Shown here: positions 29,893 to 40,082 of the stretch, one piece after another
How positions within the stretch are numbered: position 1 is the first letter of the stretch
Layout of the letters: each line of letters starts with the position of its first letter
Assembly (NCBI GenBank): GCA_039621445.1
Contig: CP154954.1
Span: 36,999,703 to 37,063,702, forward strand
DNA length: 64,000 nucleotides
Reading direction: 5' to 3'
Origin: Euglena gracilis
Taxonomy: Eukaryota > Euglenida > Euglenophyceae > Euglenales
Notes under the pieces: generated by a model
What the model was told of the DNA's origin: nothing
Seen by the model: only the letters and a program-made list of their open reading frames with translations
Database searches by the model: none
Program-made: the position numbers and the translations under genes

Positions 29893-30362
29893 GGAATTTC
29901 AGAGTGGAGGTTTCTATCCAGAGGATAATTATGGAGTCGAGACACCATTTTTCACAAAATGGTAGGTTTTCTTCTATCCCTCAGCCGTACTCCTTTCCTC
30001 CGCAGGAACCAGCAGCACCTGCAAGCCTGGTGGCATCAGGTAGGGCAGAGGAAAGTCAAGTCCCAAAGGAGGTTTTCGAGGAGGCTTCAGAAGTTTCTGG
30101 AGACGCGGCTCAAGGTCGAGGCTAGATACCAGCAGCAAAGGAGCTTGAACAAAGGGCGAAGGTACCCTCTCCCCCACCCCTGCCCCACTTTGGGGGTCCA
30201 AGGACAAAGGAGGCCAGTTTGGTCAAGGCGACACCTGTGTTCCCCGTGATGACCCAATGTCTGTCACCCCCATGTATTTGAATTACCTGAACTCGCCTCA
30301 CTCTCTGAGCCTCCCAGGGGCAGACCCTTTGGTAGGCCTCCCTCCATTCCAAGGCCGAGGGA
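29871..30362 (+). pseudogene. Continuation of the ORF1-like region, copy D
   Basis: Two short overlapping frames: AEDNVRNFRVEVSIQRIIM, then basic HLQAWWHQVGQRKVKSQRRF, suggest the C-terminal part of ORF1 with frameshifts. From 30250 to 30362 nothing clear remains. Confidence 0.35.
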
Positions 30363-31282
30363 ATGTCTTCTTTGGTGAGAAAAACATGCCCCCACCTTCG
30401 TGCTAAAGTTGATAAAAGTGGGGGTGGAACCTCACTACCCCAAGCTGGATCTAAGCTGCAAGGTGCACAGAAACACCCCAGCGGAAATAAGCCAGGCTCT
30501 AAAAGTCATGCACGAGTATGTAGAGGTGGGGGCAGCAAAGGAGGTAACCTGGGAGGGAACAAAAATTTTGGTTCCCTGGTTTGTAATTCAAAAGCTGGAG
30601 TCCAATGGAAAAGAAGAAACTGAGGCTTGTCTCAGACTCCTGAACCATAAATCAAGTTCTGCAACCCACCAAATTCAACCTGGAACACTGGGGGGACATT
30701 TTCCCCCAGTTGGAGAAGGGGATGTGGGCAGCCAAGGTGGACTTAAAAAATGCATACTTCCACCTGGAACTTTCAGCAGCACTAAAAATTTACATTCGAA
30801 TGCTAATTGGAGAGGAACTTTTTCAGATGGAGGGTGCTTGTTTTGGCCTAAGTACCCAACCTTATCTCAGGATGGAGGTAATGAACGTTTTCCTGAAAAA
30901 GTGGAGGAAGCATGGGCTTCAGATTTTCGTCTATTTGGACTACGTTTTTCTGGTGGCAAGGTCAGAAAAGTTGGCCCAAAAACACATGGCCCTGGCCCTA
31001 AAAGACCAACGGGACAGTGTGATGGGCATCAACTGGGAAAAATCAGAAGTCAACCCCAGCAAACACTTAGGCTTTTTTCTGGACCTTCAGTAAGGTGTTT
31101 TCCAAGTCCCCACGGGGAAGTTAAAGGCCATCAGGAAGGAGCTAGGAAAATTTTTAGCTCAGCCAGAAATATCCTTCAGAAAAGCTGCACCAATTTTAGG
31201 GCAAGTAAGAAGTTTTTTAACTGACCTGCCTCAGGGCTTTTACGGATCTCCTAGTGCAATTTTCAGACCAACGCCTTCAGCA
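30363..31282 (+). pseudogene. RT of DIRS-like copy D, decayed
   Basis: Fingers region in one frame (ILVPWFVIQKLESNGKEE). Palm in another (MWAAKVDLKNAYFHLELS, FGLSTQPYLRMEVMN). The catalytic box reads FVYLDYVFLVA, so the second Asp of YLDD is changed to Tyr. The thumb follows (KLKAIRKELGKF, FRKAAPILGQVRSF), ending near LRAFTDLLVQF. At least two frameshifts and one stop (TAA at about 31091). More diverged from copies A and B than those are from each other. Confidence 0.8.
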
Positions 31283-31682
31283 AGGTTAAGGTCACAAGTT
31301 ACCTTGAAACAAAGGCGGCGCCGGGGGGGGGGGGGGCTCTTTTGCAATCGGCACCTTTTCCGCCGCCCGACCCCGGGCCTCCTGTTTGGCGCCCTTCGGC
31401 TTCGCCTTGGGTTTTGCCTTTGCCTTGGACTTTGATTTCCCACCCATTGGCAGGAAACTTCCACTTCAACCCTTCAAAATTCAACCACAGCACAAAACTC
31501 AAATCTCCAAATCCTCAGTCAGTCCCATGATCCAGATATAAGCCAGGGGGCCACGACCCATGGTCCCAGCAATCAATTCATGAGGTTTGACTGTACAGAA
31601 AAAAACTAAACTTACAATGCGTAGCGTGCACATTATCTGGCGCAGCTAAATTCATCTGAAAGGTAGGGACATGTCCAATGCC
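31283..31682. other. Decayed sequence between copy D and element 2
   Basis: A G14 run at 31322-31336 and possible remnants of the RNase H region; no frame or motif is clear enough to assign. Confidence 0.4.
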
Positions 31683-31686
31683 ACAC
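31683..31686. repeat. Target-site duplication (left), LTR element 2
   Basis: ACAC before the 5' LTR, repeated at 43768-43771. Confidence 0.75.
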
Positions 31687-32522
31687 TGTCGGCCGCCGGC
31701 TTTCGCCGGCAGCCAAAAATTGCCAGAAGGTGCAAATTACAAAGTCGCGGGTAACAGCCAATCAGTTAAAAAAACCCGCGACTTAAATTGGAAGCGGGTC
31801 AAATTTCGAAGCGCCTTCGAATTTGTTTTTTTTTTCACAGAACTTGAGGGGTTTTCCCCAATATTTGGCAAGAAGGAATACTATTGTATCGAATTTGGCA
31901 ATTGGACTTTGATTTGGAGTGGCAAGTTGAGTTTCATTGTTGGTCATTGATTCATTGAAGTCAATTGAATTGAAGGAACCTTTAACACCACCGCCCACCC
32001 TCCTATGTCTTCACCTTCGCCTCCGCTTTCACCCCCGACGACCGCTCCTTGCCCCAAGGTTTGCACATTCCATACATTCACATTTCACAGTTTTCGGTTT
32101 CAAGTGTCTTCTCATTCAAGTTTCAGAGTTTCAGAAATCAAGTTTCTTTCAGTTTTTGACTTCAAGAGTTTCAAGCTCCAGTGGGTTGGTTTTGCTCACA
32201 AGGTGTGCAAGGGAGAGAGAGAGAGAAAAGTGAGATTTGCAAGCAAAAAGGCAGATCTTTCGATTTTAAGCAAAATTTCGGAAACCGTTCAAAAAACGAT
32301 CCTACGCACCGGCTGGGGTTGGGGAAACCACCTGGGTGAAAAAAAAAGGGGTTGACTTGAGCCCACCAACCCCCGGAGAAAGCGCAGGCCCCACCCCGGA
32401 AACACCACCCCCCCTGTCGGTGGTCCTCCCCACCGGCGAGGACCCCCCGGGGCCCTCCGCCCGAAGGGACTCGGCGGTCGCGGGGGCGACCGGCGGCCCG
32501 GGGGTGGCGGACCCGGTGAACA
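31687..32522 (+). mobile_element. 5' LTR of LTR element 2
   Basis: 836 bp, TG...CA (TGTCGGCC...GGTGAACA). About a dozen substitutions and several homopolymer or GA-repeat indels separate it from 42928-43767, so it is older than element 1. The tip carries a hairpin GCCGGC-TTTC-GCCGGC (31695-31710). The block CAAAAAACGATCCTACGC (32290-32307) is identical to one in the otherwise dissimilar LTR of element 1. A GA microsatellite (about 32213-32226) varies between LTRs. Confidence 0.93.
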
Positions 32523-35500
32523 TGGTTAGCAGAGGTTGGCTCACTGACTTCGTCAGTGAGGATTTTTCAGATCCGGTGAACATGGTAAGCAGAGGCAGTT
32601 TCACTGACTCTGTCTCTGAAAATTTTTCAGAAACGGTCAACTCGGTCACAGAGGATTGTTCTGTTGGCTGTGTCAGCAGAATGGTACACGAGAGCAGTTT
32701 GACCAACCCAGTTGTCCGTGAATTTTCAGAAGAATCTGCAGAAATCTGCTTGTTTTCAGATCATTCTGTCCGAGTTTCAGATTGTGGTGAAAATTTTCTG
32801 AGATCTGTGGCAGAAATCTATTTGCAGAACGAAAAGGAAACTGAGTTTTCTGCAGCCCAGTTTTCAGAATCTGTGGCATCATTGCAAATCGTGACGGAAT
32901 CTGTGGCAGAAAACAATTTTCAGGCTGCAGAAACTTTATCGTCTTCAGAATCTTCAGAAACGACACAGGAATTAGAATCTGATGCTGATTCTGGGAGGGG
33001 GTCAATTACATGCATAAGGCCCATCACGGTGGCAGGGCCAGAAAATTTTCAGCTGGTTCCACTGCACAGCAGTGATGAGGAACCAGACCCCCCAGCTTAC
33101 GAAAGTGAAACAGAGGAAGAAAAACAGGCTGAAAACGCAATAATTCAGGAAATGGTTACGCAAAGAATGAAAGCTGCTGGCATGTGGCCAGTAAATTTTT
33201 CAGGTTTTCAGCAAATTTCTGTGTCGTCACGAGACAGCAGCCCAGGGCCAGAACAAAAAATGTTGTGTTTAACAGCCCAGCCTGAACCATTGCTGTTAAC
33301 ACAGAGTTCAGAAACGCAGTCAGCACAGCCAGCTGCAGCCCAGCTGCAGGTTTTTCAGCCAGCCCAGCCGTTTTCGGCTGAGATGTCTGTCCCAGCCCAG
33401 ATGCCTGGACAGGTTTTTCACCCAGCCCAGCAGTTTTCGGCTGGGTCATCTGTCTCAGCAATCATGGGGCCAGCCCAGATGACTTCACAGGTTTTTCAGC
33501 CAGCCCAGCAGTTTTCGGCTGGGTCATCTGTTCCAGCAATCATGGGGCCAGCCGAGATGACTTCACAGGTTTTTCAGCCAGCCCAGCAGTTTTCGGCTGG
33601 GTCATCTGTCTCAGCAATCATGGGGCCAGCCCAGATGTGTGGGCAGGTTTTTCAGCCAGCGTTAACAATGTCTTCAAACACTGGCCCAGCCCAGGTTTTT
33701 CGACCAATTCAGCCAGATGTTTCACAGACCCAGCCACAAAATTTACAGCCAAATACCAGTTTTTCTGCAGAAACTGGGTCCGAAAACCCTGAAAATCAGC
33801 ATGATGTGGAAATGGAATCGGGCTATGGCCAATCTGATGATGATTGGAACAACTGGGGTGAAGAAATCAGTTGCAAAATTGAATGTTTACTTGGCAGGCT
33901 TTTGGTGCAGGAAGGAAAAAATCCTGAAAAAACGGCTGAAAATCTGGTGGGGGAGGCAGAAAACAGGCTAAATCGGGCATTGGCCATGTCACATGGGCAG
34001 ACATTGAATCTGGTCAATGAGGCATTGGGCATGCATGATAAGCGAATGGCTGATCACATTGCCATGGTGAAACGTGAAATTCAGGCTGAACTGAGTGCAT
34101 CTGTGAACGACTTGCTTTTGCAGTTTCAGCAAAATGGTGAAATGGTGCAAAATCTGGCCCAATGCCAAAGGCATTTGTTGAGTGTGGAAATGGAACGGCA
34201 GTTTGCTGAAAAAGTTAAGAAAGTGGAGGATGGAGTAAACACGTTTTTTGAGGCCCAGGTTGAGGGGTTGAGAAAAAATGAGAGGGATTTTTCTCAGAAG
34301 CTGTCGTTTTTGGAAAAATATGTGGGGGAGATGCACATGGTGGTGCAACAAGTGGGGGAGAAGGAAAAACAGCAGCAAATTGCTGTTAATCAGGTCAAAT
34401 CTGCAGTCGGTGAGCTAAGCTCTGGTCTGGAGGGACGCTTTGGGATCATTTTTCAGCAATGCAAAGGTTTGGGGGAGACTGAGTGTGCCAAATTTCAGGC
34501 GCAGGCCGAGAAATTGAAGGAATTTTCACAGTCCCTGGAGCGAGAGAGCAAAGCTCTGAATGATCGTTTAGGGAGGTTAGAGAATTTTCTGGGTCGGAAA
34601 GATTTTCCCATTGAAAAAGTCTGTGACCTGATTAACAAGAGTGAGGAAACAATTCGGTTGGAGGTGAAAAGGGATTTGGGGCTGCAAACGAGAAAGAATT
34701 TGGAGGTCATTATCAGTGAAATGTTGCAGGAAAGGTTGAGGCTGAGTGAAAGGGAGGGGCAGTTTGAGAAAGTTCGGGCTGAAATGGTAAATTCGATGAA
34801 ACAGCAGGTTGGAGTTTTACTGCAACAGCAGTGCGTTGAACTTCGAAGAGAACAGCAGGAGCGGAAAAAATTGCAACAAAAGCTGGATTTATTTCAGGCT
34901 GAGTTTTTGGTGATGGAAATTCAGCAAGCTGAATCTGCCAAATCTGCGACAGTGGATCTGACGAAGGAAACGAGAGAAAAATCAGCTGGAAACCCAGAAA
35001 TCGAAGAGTTTGATCTTTTTGGTTACAACGATTTACCTGTGATCGAGAAAAATCTGGTTGAAATTGAAGGCTATGAATACGCTGAACCAGGGTCACATGC
35101 GACACATGTCAGGCAGGTTTGTGCACGACCTGTGGGGGCAGTCCCTGCAGGTGCAGGGCTGGTTTCATCGAATGCAGTGGCAACACAACAATTGATGAAA
35201 AACCTGGTAGCTCCAAATTTTTCTGGACAGCCAAAAGACTGGTCGTCCTTTGTGCGGGATTGGGATCAATATTTCAGGACGTTGGTCATTTTGCAAAATG
35301 GACATATGTCTGATTCACTCAAGCTTCAGTTTTTTGCAATGACGCTGGACGACACAAATAAAAAGGAATTGCAAGTCCGACTGGAATTGAACGGAAAAAC
35401 ATCTTTCGAGGAGGAATTTGACAGGCTTGAAGGGAAATATGCTGGAACTCAATCCGAGTGTGCCAGAAAAAAATGGTATGATGTGAACCTCGTGAACCAA

Positions 35501-36478
35501 GGGAAAATTACCGTACAGGAATGGCGAGATTTTGTCATAAATTTCAGAATAGCCTGGAGACAGGTGAAAAGCGCCACTGACGATGAGGCAGAAAGACTGG
35601 TCAAGGGAAAACTGCCAAATTTCATTTTGCATTGGGTCGCCGATGAGGAGGAAAGGAAATCAACGTGTGGACCGAAAGTCAAAATGTACCCTGGAGTGCC
35701 TGCAACCGAGGAAAACATTATTTGTGCTGTGGAACGTGTCACTGGGGAAAAGCCCTGCAAGGTTTCGAAAGTTTCACCGCTGGAGTTCGAAGTCTTTTTG
35801 CCCAACACTACGATTTGCGACAAACTGAAAGAGGTCAGTGGGAAACCAATCACAGGCACGGATAAAAGGATCAAAATTGTGGAGAAACAGCCAAAAATGG
35901 GAGTTGAAGAAATTTTCCGTTTTGTTGAGCGAAAATTGTCATCCAGGGATTCTCAAGACATGATACACAGTTCCAGGGAGCCAAATGCATTTGGAAACCG
36001 GAGGGCCAGGTCTGCTAAGGCAGATCGGCTCAAGGGGTCCAGGACACCCTCCTCAACACGGTCAGCAAAGGGGGGCGAAACAGTGGCAAAACCGTCCGTT
36101 GGAAAATCACATTCACAGGTGGCAGCTCCTGCGACCAATGCAAACGTGAACCCCCCCGTGCAAAATCCAGTGCCAGTGGTTCGATCACAGTCATTACCAC
36201 CCCCCCAGCGATGTCAATTTGGCAATGGGGGGGGATGGAGAAATGATTCTAGGTGGAATTCCAATGCCAATGCCAATTTTCAGGGAAATCAGTGGTGGCA
36301 CTCAAATCAACAGATTTTTGATTCACAGTCTGGTGGTGGCAAAGGCAAAGGCAAAGGCAAGGGCAAAGGAAACAATTCTTGGGGGAAAGGAAACAATGGA
36401 AATGACTGGTCTAGGGGAAAGGGCCAGGATGGTGGAAAAGGCAAAGGAAAAGGAAGGGGGAAAGGAAACCGATGCTAG
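32522..36478 (+). CDS. gag: Gag of LTR element 2, ending in UAG
   Basis: Uninterrupted frame of about 1318 codons from ATG 32522 (the frame is open further upstream, from 32336 in the LTR). Order: Ser/Glu-rich start; four imperfect repeats of a QPAQQFSAGSS unit (about 33355-33660); long coiled-coil segments (about 33850-34990); a capsid-like core with KDWSSFVRDWDQYF and ARKKWYDVNLVNQGKITVQE (about 35225-35600); and a Lys/Gly-rich RNA-binding-like tail (GKGKGKGKGNNSWGKG) without a CCHC knuckle. It ends at UAG 36476-36478, and the same frame is open for 1410 bases beyond it. Very long for a Gag. It forms particles; the tail probably replaces the zinc knuckle. Confidence 0.85.
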   Translation: MVSRGWLTDFVSEDFSDPVNMVSRGSFTDSVSENFSETVNSVTEDCSVGCVSRMVHESSLTNPVVREFSEESAEICLFSDHSVRVSDCGENFLRSVAEIYLQNEKETEFSAAQFSESVASLQIVTESVAENNFQAAETLSSSESSETTQELESDADSGRGSITCIRPITVAGPENFQLVPLHSSDEEPDPPAYESETEEEKQAENAIIQEMVTQRMKAAGMWPVNFSGFQQISVSSRDSSPGPEQKMLCLTAQPEPLLLTQSSETQSAQPAAAQLQVFQPAQPFSAEMSVPAQMPGQVFHPAQQFSAGSSVSAIMGPAQMTSQVFQPAQQFSAGSSVPAIMGPAEMTSQVFQPAQQFSAGSSVSAIMGPAQMCGQVFQPALTMSSNTGPAQVFRPIQPDVSQTQPQNLQPNTSFSAETGSENPENQHDVEMESGYGQSDDDWNNWGEEISCKIECLLGRLLVQEGKNPEKTAENLVGEAENRLNRALAMSHGQTLNLVNEALGMHDKRMADHIAMVKREIQAELSASVNDLLLQFQQNGEMVQNLAQCQRHLLSVEMERQFAEKVKKVEDGVNTFFEAQVEGLRKNERDFSQKLSFLEKYVGEMHMVVQQVGEKEKQQQIAVNQVKSAVGELSSGLEGRFGIIFQQCKGLGETECAKFQAQAEKLKEFSQSLERESKALNDRLGRLENFLGRKDFPIEKVCDLINKSEETIRLEVKRDLGLQTRKNLEVIISEMLQERLRLSEREGQFEKVRAEMVNSMKQQVGVLLQQQCVELRREQQERKKLQQKLDLFQAEFLVMEIQQAESAKSATVDLTKETREKSAGNPEIEEFDLFGYNDLPVIEKNLVEIEGYEYAEPGSHATHVRQVCARPVGAVPAGAGLVSSNAVATQQLMKNLVAPNFSGQPKDWSSFVRDWDQYFRTLVILQNGHMSDSLKLQFFAMTLDDTNKKELQVRLELNGKTSFEEEFDRLEGKYAGTQSECARKKWYDVNLVNQGKITVQEWRDFVINFRIAWRQVKSATDDEAERLVKGKLPNFILHWVADEEERKSTCGPKVKMYPGVPATEENIICAVERVTGEKPCKVSKVSPLEFEVFLPNTTICDKLKEVSGKPITGTDKRIKIVEKQPKMGVEEIFRFVERKLSSRDSQDMIHSSREPNAFGNRRARSAKADRLKGSRTPSSTRSAKGGETVAKPSVGKSHSQVAAPATNANVNPPVQNPVPVVRSQSLPPPQRCQFGNGGGWRNDSRWNSNANANFQGNQWWHSNQQIFDSQSGGGKGKGKGKGKGNNSWGKGNNGNDWSRGKGQDGGKGKGKGRGKGNRC
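32523..32535 (+). promoter_or_regulatory. Primer binding site, element 2
   Basis: TGGTTAGCAGAGG directly after the LTR. A second PBS-like copy, TGGTAAGCAGAGG, lies 60 bp downstream (32583-32595), preceded by the same CCGGTGAACA that ends the LTR. The ATG of gag overlaps the LTR/PBS junction. Confidence 0.7.
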
Positions 36479-37888
36479 GACAGCCGGGGTGGACCGTTGG
36501 GGGCGGGAGCCGCCCCGGGCTCGCATACCCAGCCCCACACAAAGACATACGCAAATCCCAGGTGGCAAGAAAACTCTCGTGCGAGTGAAACCACGATGAA
36601 AAATCTGCCATCCCAGGAGAGCTCTGGACAAGGTGTGTCCAGTGTGTCGGGTGTGTGTGTGCGTGACGTGCAAATCTGTGACTCGTCCCAAATCTGTAAA
36701 AAATCAGATCCCATAAGGGATCGTGCACAGCCTTCCGTAAAGAAAAGAGCTTTAGACCTTTTTTGCGGTAAAGGCTCGGTTGGGGATTGCCTGAGAGAGC
36801 AGGGGTTTAAGGTTGTGTCAGTGGACATAAACCCCAGATTTAACCCAACCCACTGTGCAAATATTTTGGAGTGGAGATATTGCAGGTACCCCCCCGGATA
36901 TTTTCAGATCATCGCTGCGGGGGTGCCCTGTACAGAATATAGCTTGGCCAAAACGTTGGGAGTCAGAAATTTGGAGGGGGCAGATCGGCTGGTCAAAAAA
37001 ACTTTGGAGATTGTCGAATATTTCAAACCAAAGTTGTGGTGGATTGAAAATCCCCGTCATGGACTTTTACGCAAAAGACCTTGTGTTCAAAATCTGACTT
37101 TTGTCCATGTTGATTATTGTCAATTTTCAGATTGGGGATATCAAAAACCCACCCGAATCTGGGGGAGCGAAAATCTGAGCAAGCTACAAAACAAACTTTG
37201 TGATGGCCAGACCTTCCCGAATTTGATTCCTGGGGGGAGGAGTCACCGAGAAAAGTTGGGAGGATATGGAATGACAGTTGGCACCCAGAAAAAATGGAGG
37301 ATGCCCAAACAACTGGTGGAGTATTTGTTAACCGTGTTGGAACGAAAAAGCGGATATCGTAGGGAGGATTATGCTGTTAGGAAAGTTTGTATGGAGGAAA
37401 TTGAGAAGGAATTTCGGGTTAAGGCGGAACGGGATTGTTTTGCAACCAGCCAAAATGCCAGGTGTGAAAAGTTTTACGGGGAGGATGATGATGCCATGAA
37501 AAAGGATTGGGGGGCGGACGAAACGTTGTGGATGAACCCCCCCTGGACTTTGTGGCCTGAGGTGGCTGAAAAATTGCAAAATTCCAATTGTATTTGCCCA
37601 GACTGGAATAGGAGGTGGGTGAAAAATCTGGTGGCTATGGCTGTCAAAAAGATTTATTTTCCCAAGGGGACAAAGTTGTTTGAGGCTGATGGGAGGATTT
37701 TGAGGGGTACCCGTTGGGGGCTGTGGGCCTTGTTGATTGATAGAAGGCAACCCTCCCAGGGGGGGGGCAGCCCCAGGGAAGAAAAAATTGGTGCGGCTGA
37801 AAAAAAGAATGTTGAGGGGGACAAAAACTCGGGGAGGATCGAAGAAACTCGGGGAGGACAGACAACTTCTGTTAAAAACCCAGATTAA
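36479..37888 (+). CDS. C5-cytosine methyltransferase fused to a Dam-like domain, element 2
   Basis: Open in the gag frame right after the UAG; an internal ATG lies at 36596. Numbering from 36497: C5 motif I ALDLFCGKGSVG (85-96), catalytic AAGVPCTEYS (Cys145), WWIENPRHGLL (181-191), DYCQFSDWGYQKPTRIW (206-222). It then continues into a second domain, ERDCFATSQNARCEKF (311-326), DAMKKDW (332-338) and WMNPPW (345-350), the D.FA..N.C..F/NPPW pattern of Dam-type N6-adenine methyltransferases. The protein may thus modify both C and A, or use the second domain for binding only. Pol begins at a G9 run (37759-37767) one base out of frame, exactly as in element 1. A 7-bp GC stem (36500-36516) lies 21 bases after the UAG. 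Confidence 0.8.
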   Translation, partial: DSRGGPLGAGAAPGSHTQPHTKTYANPRWQENSRASETTMKNLPSQESSGQGVSSVSGVCVRDVQICDSSQICKKSDPIRDRAQPSVKKRALDLFCGKGSVGDCLREQGFKVVSVDINPRFNPTHCANILEWRYCRYPPGYFQIIAAGVPCTEYSLAKTLGVRNLEGADRLVKKTLEIVEYFKPKLWWIENPRHGLLRKRPCVQNLTFVHVDYCQFSDWGYQKPTRIWGSENLSKLQNKLCDGQTFPNLIPGGRSHREKLGGYGMTVGTQKKWRMPKQLVEYLLTVLERKSGYRREDYAVRKVCMEEIEKEFRVKAERDCFATSQNARCEKFYGEDDDAMKKDWGADETLWMNPPWTLWPEVAEKLQNSNCICPDWNRRWVKNLVAMAVKKIYFPKGTKLFEADGRILRGTRWGLWALLIDRRQPSQGGGSPREEKIGAAEKKNVEGDKNSGRIEETRGGQTTSVKNPD

Positions 37889-38093
37889 GTTGGCAAATGG
37901 GGAGGAAAAAACGGCCAGAATTTTGATTGATACGGTGGCTGAAGCAAACCTCATTCGACAAGGGTTGATAGGGGACCACCTAATGTATCCTGCTAAGGAC
38001 CCGTTAAGGTTTGAAACTGCCAATGGGCAAACTTTGGCGGGGGGGGAGCAGATGTGCAAAGGTGAAAATGATCCTTCAACAAAATTGGAATGA
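37758..38093 (+). pseudogene. pol: Protease start of Pol, element 2
   Basis: Frame +1 to the methyltransferase, entered at the G9 run. Contains TARILIDTVAEANLIRQGLI, aligned with element 1 VLVDTGAQVNLV; the DTG of the aspartic protease is DTV here, which should inactivate it. The frame stops at 38093, the homologous sequence continuing +1 from about 38055. Confidence 0.75.
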
Positions 38094-39738
38094 GGAAAGG
38101 GAAATTGAGAGTGTGGAATATGAGGTTGAATTTTATGAGGCAAACATCAAAGTTGATGCAATTCTTTCTTATCCATGGTTGGCAGAAGCAAAACTGGGAA
38201 TTTTTCCACACCACAAGGCGTTGGTGAAAGACAGCCCCGACCTGATTTTTTTGCGGGGTGTTGAAAGACGGAGGGGTCCGCAAAAATTCAGGGATGACAC
38301 AAATTTTTCAGTGGACAATGTGACTGTGGCGGACGGGTCTTCGTTTGGGTTGCAAAAACTTGGTCTTTGTTTGCCTTTAGAAGGGTTGGACCAGGAATTG
38401 CAATTTTTGAGCGATGAGGACCTGGGGGAGGTTGCCACAAATTTGGAGGGAAGTGACCCCCCAGTGCAAGTTATCAACCGAATGATAATTGCAAGGGAGG
38501 GGGAGGACAAAAAAGAGGAGGAACGGGTTGTAAATTTGAGGGAACAAGTTTTGGAAGATTACAGGGGGACGGTATTTCGGTCATCGCCATTTCCAGACCC
38601 CCCCGAAAGAGGACAATATGGTTATGCATACATACCGCTGAAGGAGGGGGCAAAACCAACCAGACAGAAGCCTTTTTTCATGCACGGTGAGAGGAAAGAG
38701 GCACTTGAAAAACTCACCCAAGACTGGCTTGACAAAAAATACATTGAGCCAGCCACAGCCAAAAATTCAGAATGGCCGTCCCAGACTTTTCCAGTTCCAA
38801 AAAAATCCAACGATTTTCCTTGGAGGGGGGTGGTGGACCTCAGGAGCCCAAACAGCCAAACAAGGCGATGCAACTACCCCCTACACAAAATTGAAGACAT
38901 TTTGGTCAAACATGGTGCAAACCAAATGTTTTCGATCATCGATTTGAAGCAAGCTTTTCATCAACAACCCCTACACCCAGAAAGTCGACCCATAACGTGT
39001 TGTTTCAACCCCAAAGGGATTTTTCAGTGGAGGGTGAATGTAATGGGTTTGACAAATGCCCCCCAGCAATTTCAGCAAATGATCGATGACCGTTTGACAC
39101 CAGTAAGGGATATCGCCACAGGGTACATAGACGACATAATGGTGGGGACAACGGTCGGGGAAGGGGAGGACCTGGTGGGGGCACACGAAAAAGATTTGAG
39201 GAGGGTGTTGGAGGTGCTCAAAACGGAACTTTTGGTGGCTGATGAATTCAAAGCCAAACTTTTTGTGGAGGAGGTTGAATTTTGTGGACAAATTTTAGGA
39301 AACGGGACTAGGAGTCCTGCACCGGGAAAGTTACGAGCGATCGAAAAGTGGGAGGTTCCAAAAACAATTACGGCTTTAAGAGCCTTTTTGGGATTCACAA
39401 ATTATTACAATGCATACATTCACATGTATGCGGAAGTAGCTGCCCGGCTGCAAGACAAATTGAAAGTCCCCAGGGAGGTGGGAAAGAAAGGAAGTCGAAA
39501 GCCTGTGGAATTTGATGGGGAGGATTTAAAAGCTTTTGAGGAGCTGAAAAAAAGATTGTGTTCGGGCCTAATGTTTCAACGGGTAGACCCAGATAAACCC
39601 TTTGTGCTAAGGGTTGATGCCAGTGGGTACGCCGTGGGGGCAACGTTAGAGCAAATGAAGGAGGGGGGAGGAAGACCCACAGCCCAGGATGTGATTGAGA
39701 AAAAACTGTGCCAGTGGCTTTTATGTCTCGAAAATTGA
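38055..39738 (+). pseudogene. pol: Pol of element 2: protease end, RT and RNase H start
   Basis: RT is well preserved: GVVDLRSPNSQTRRCNYPL, FSIIDLKQAFHQQPL, catalytic TGYIDDIMVG, FLGFTNYYNAYIH; then RNase H PFVLRVDASGYAVGATLEQ. The frame is lost at an A6 run (39700-39705) and the homologous sequence (VPVAFMSRKLT) continues in another frame. The open part begins near 38011 without a meaningful start. Confidence 0.88.
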
Positions 39739-40082
39739 CCGAGGGGCAAAGAAAATGGACCCCCAGGGAGTTGGAGACGTACGCCATAATTTTGGCACTA
39801 CAAAAATGGGAGAGTTGGATTGGATTGCAACCCGTTTTGGTTTTAACCGACCACCAAAGTTTGGAGTCTTGGACAAGGGAGGTCTTAGACACCCCCAGTG
39901 GTCCGGTTGGGAGGAGGGCGAGATGGCATCAAATTTTCTGCAAGTATGACTTGACGGTGGGATATATCCCAGGTAAAGAAAATACCATAGCCGATATCCT
40001 TAGTCGGTGGGCATACCCAGCTTCACAGGCCCCAATTTTATCCGGGAGGAAAAAGAAGAGGAGAAACAGTGTTTGGAGATAA
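39708..40082 (+). pseudogene. pol: RNase H continuation, element 2
   Basis: VPVAFMSRKLTEGQRKWTPRE, VLVLTDHQSLESW and GYIPGKENTIADILSRW match element 1 residue for residue over long stretches. The frame ends at 40082 after the linker to integrase begins. Confidence 0.85.

Noticed and set aside
14605-37888. A restriction-modification or host epigenetic gene
   Set aside because: Both methyltransferases lie between gag and pol in the sense strand of LTR elements, in register with the gag frame; no endonuclease is present.
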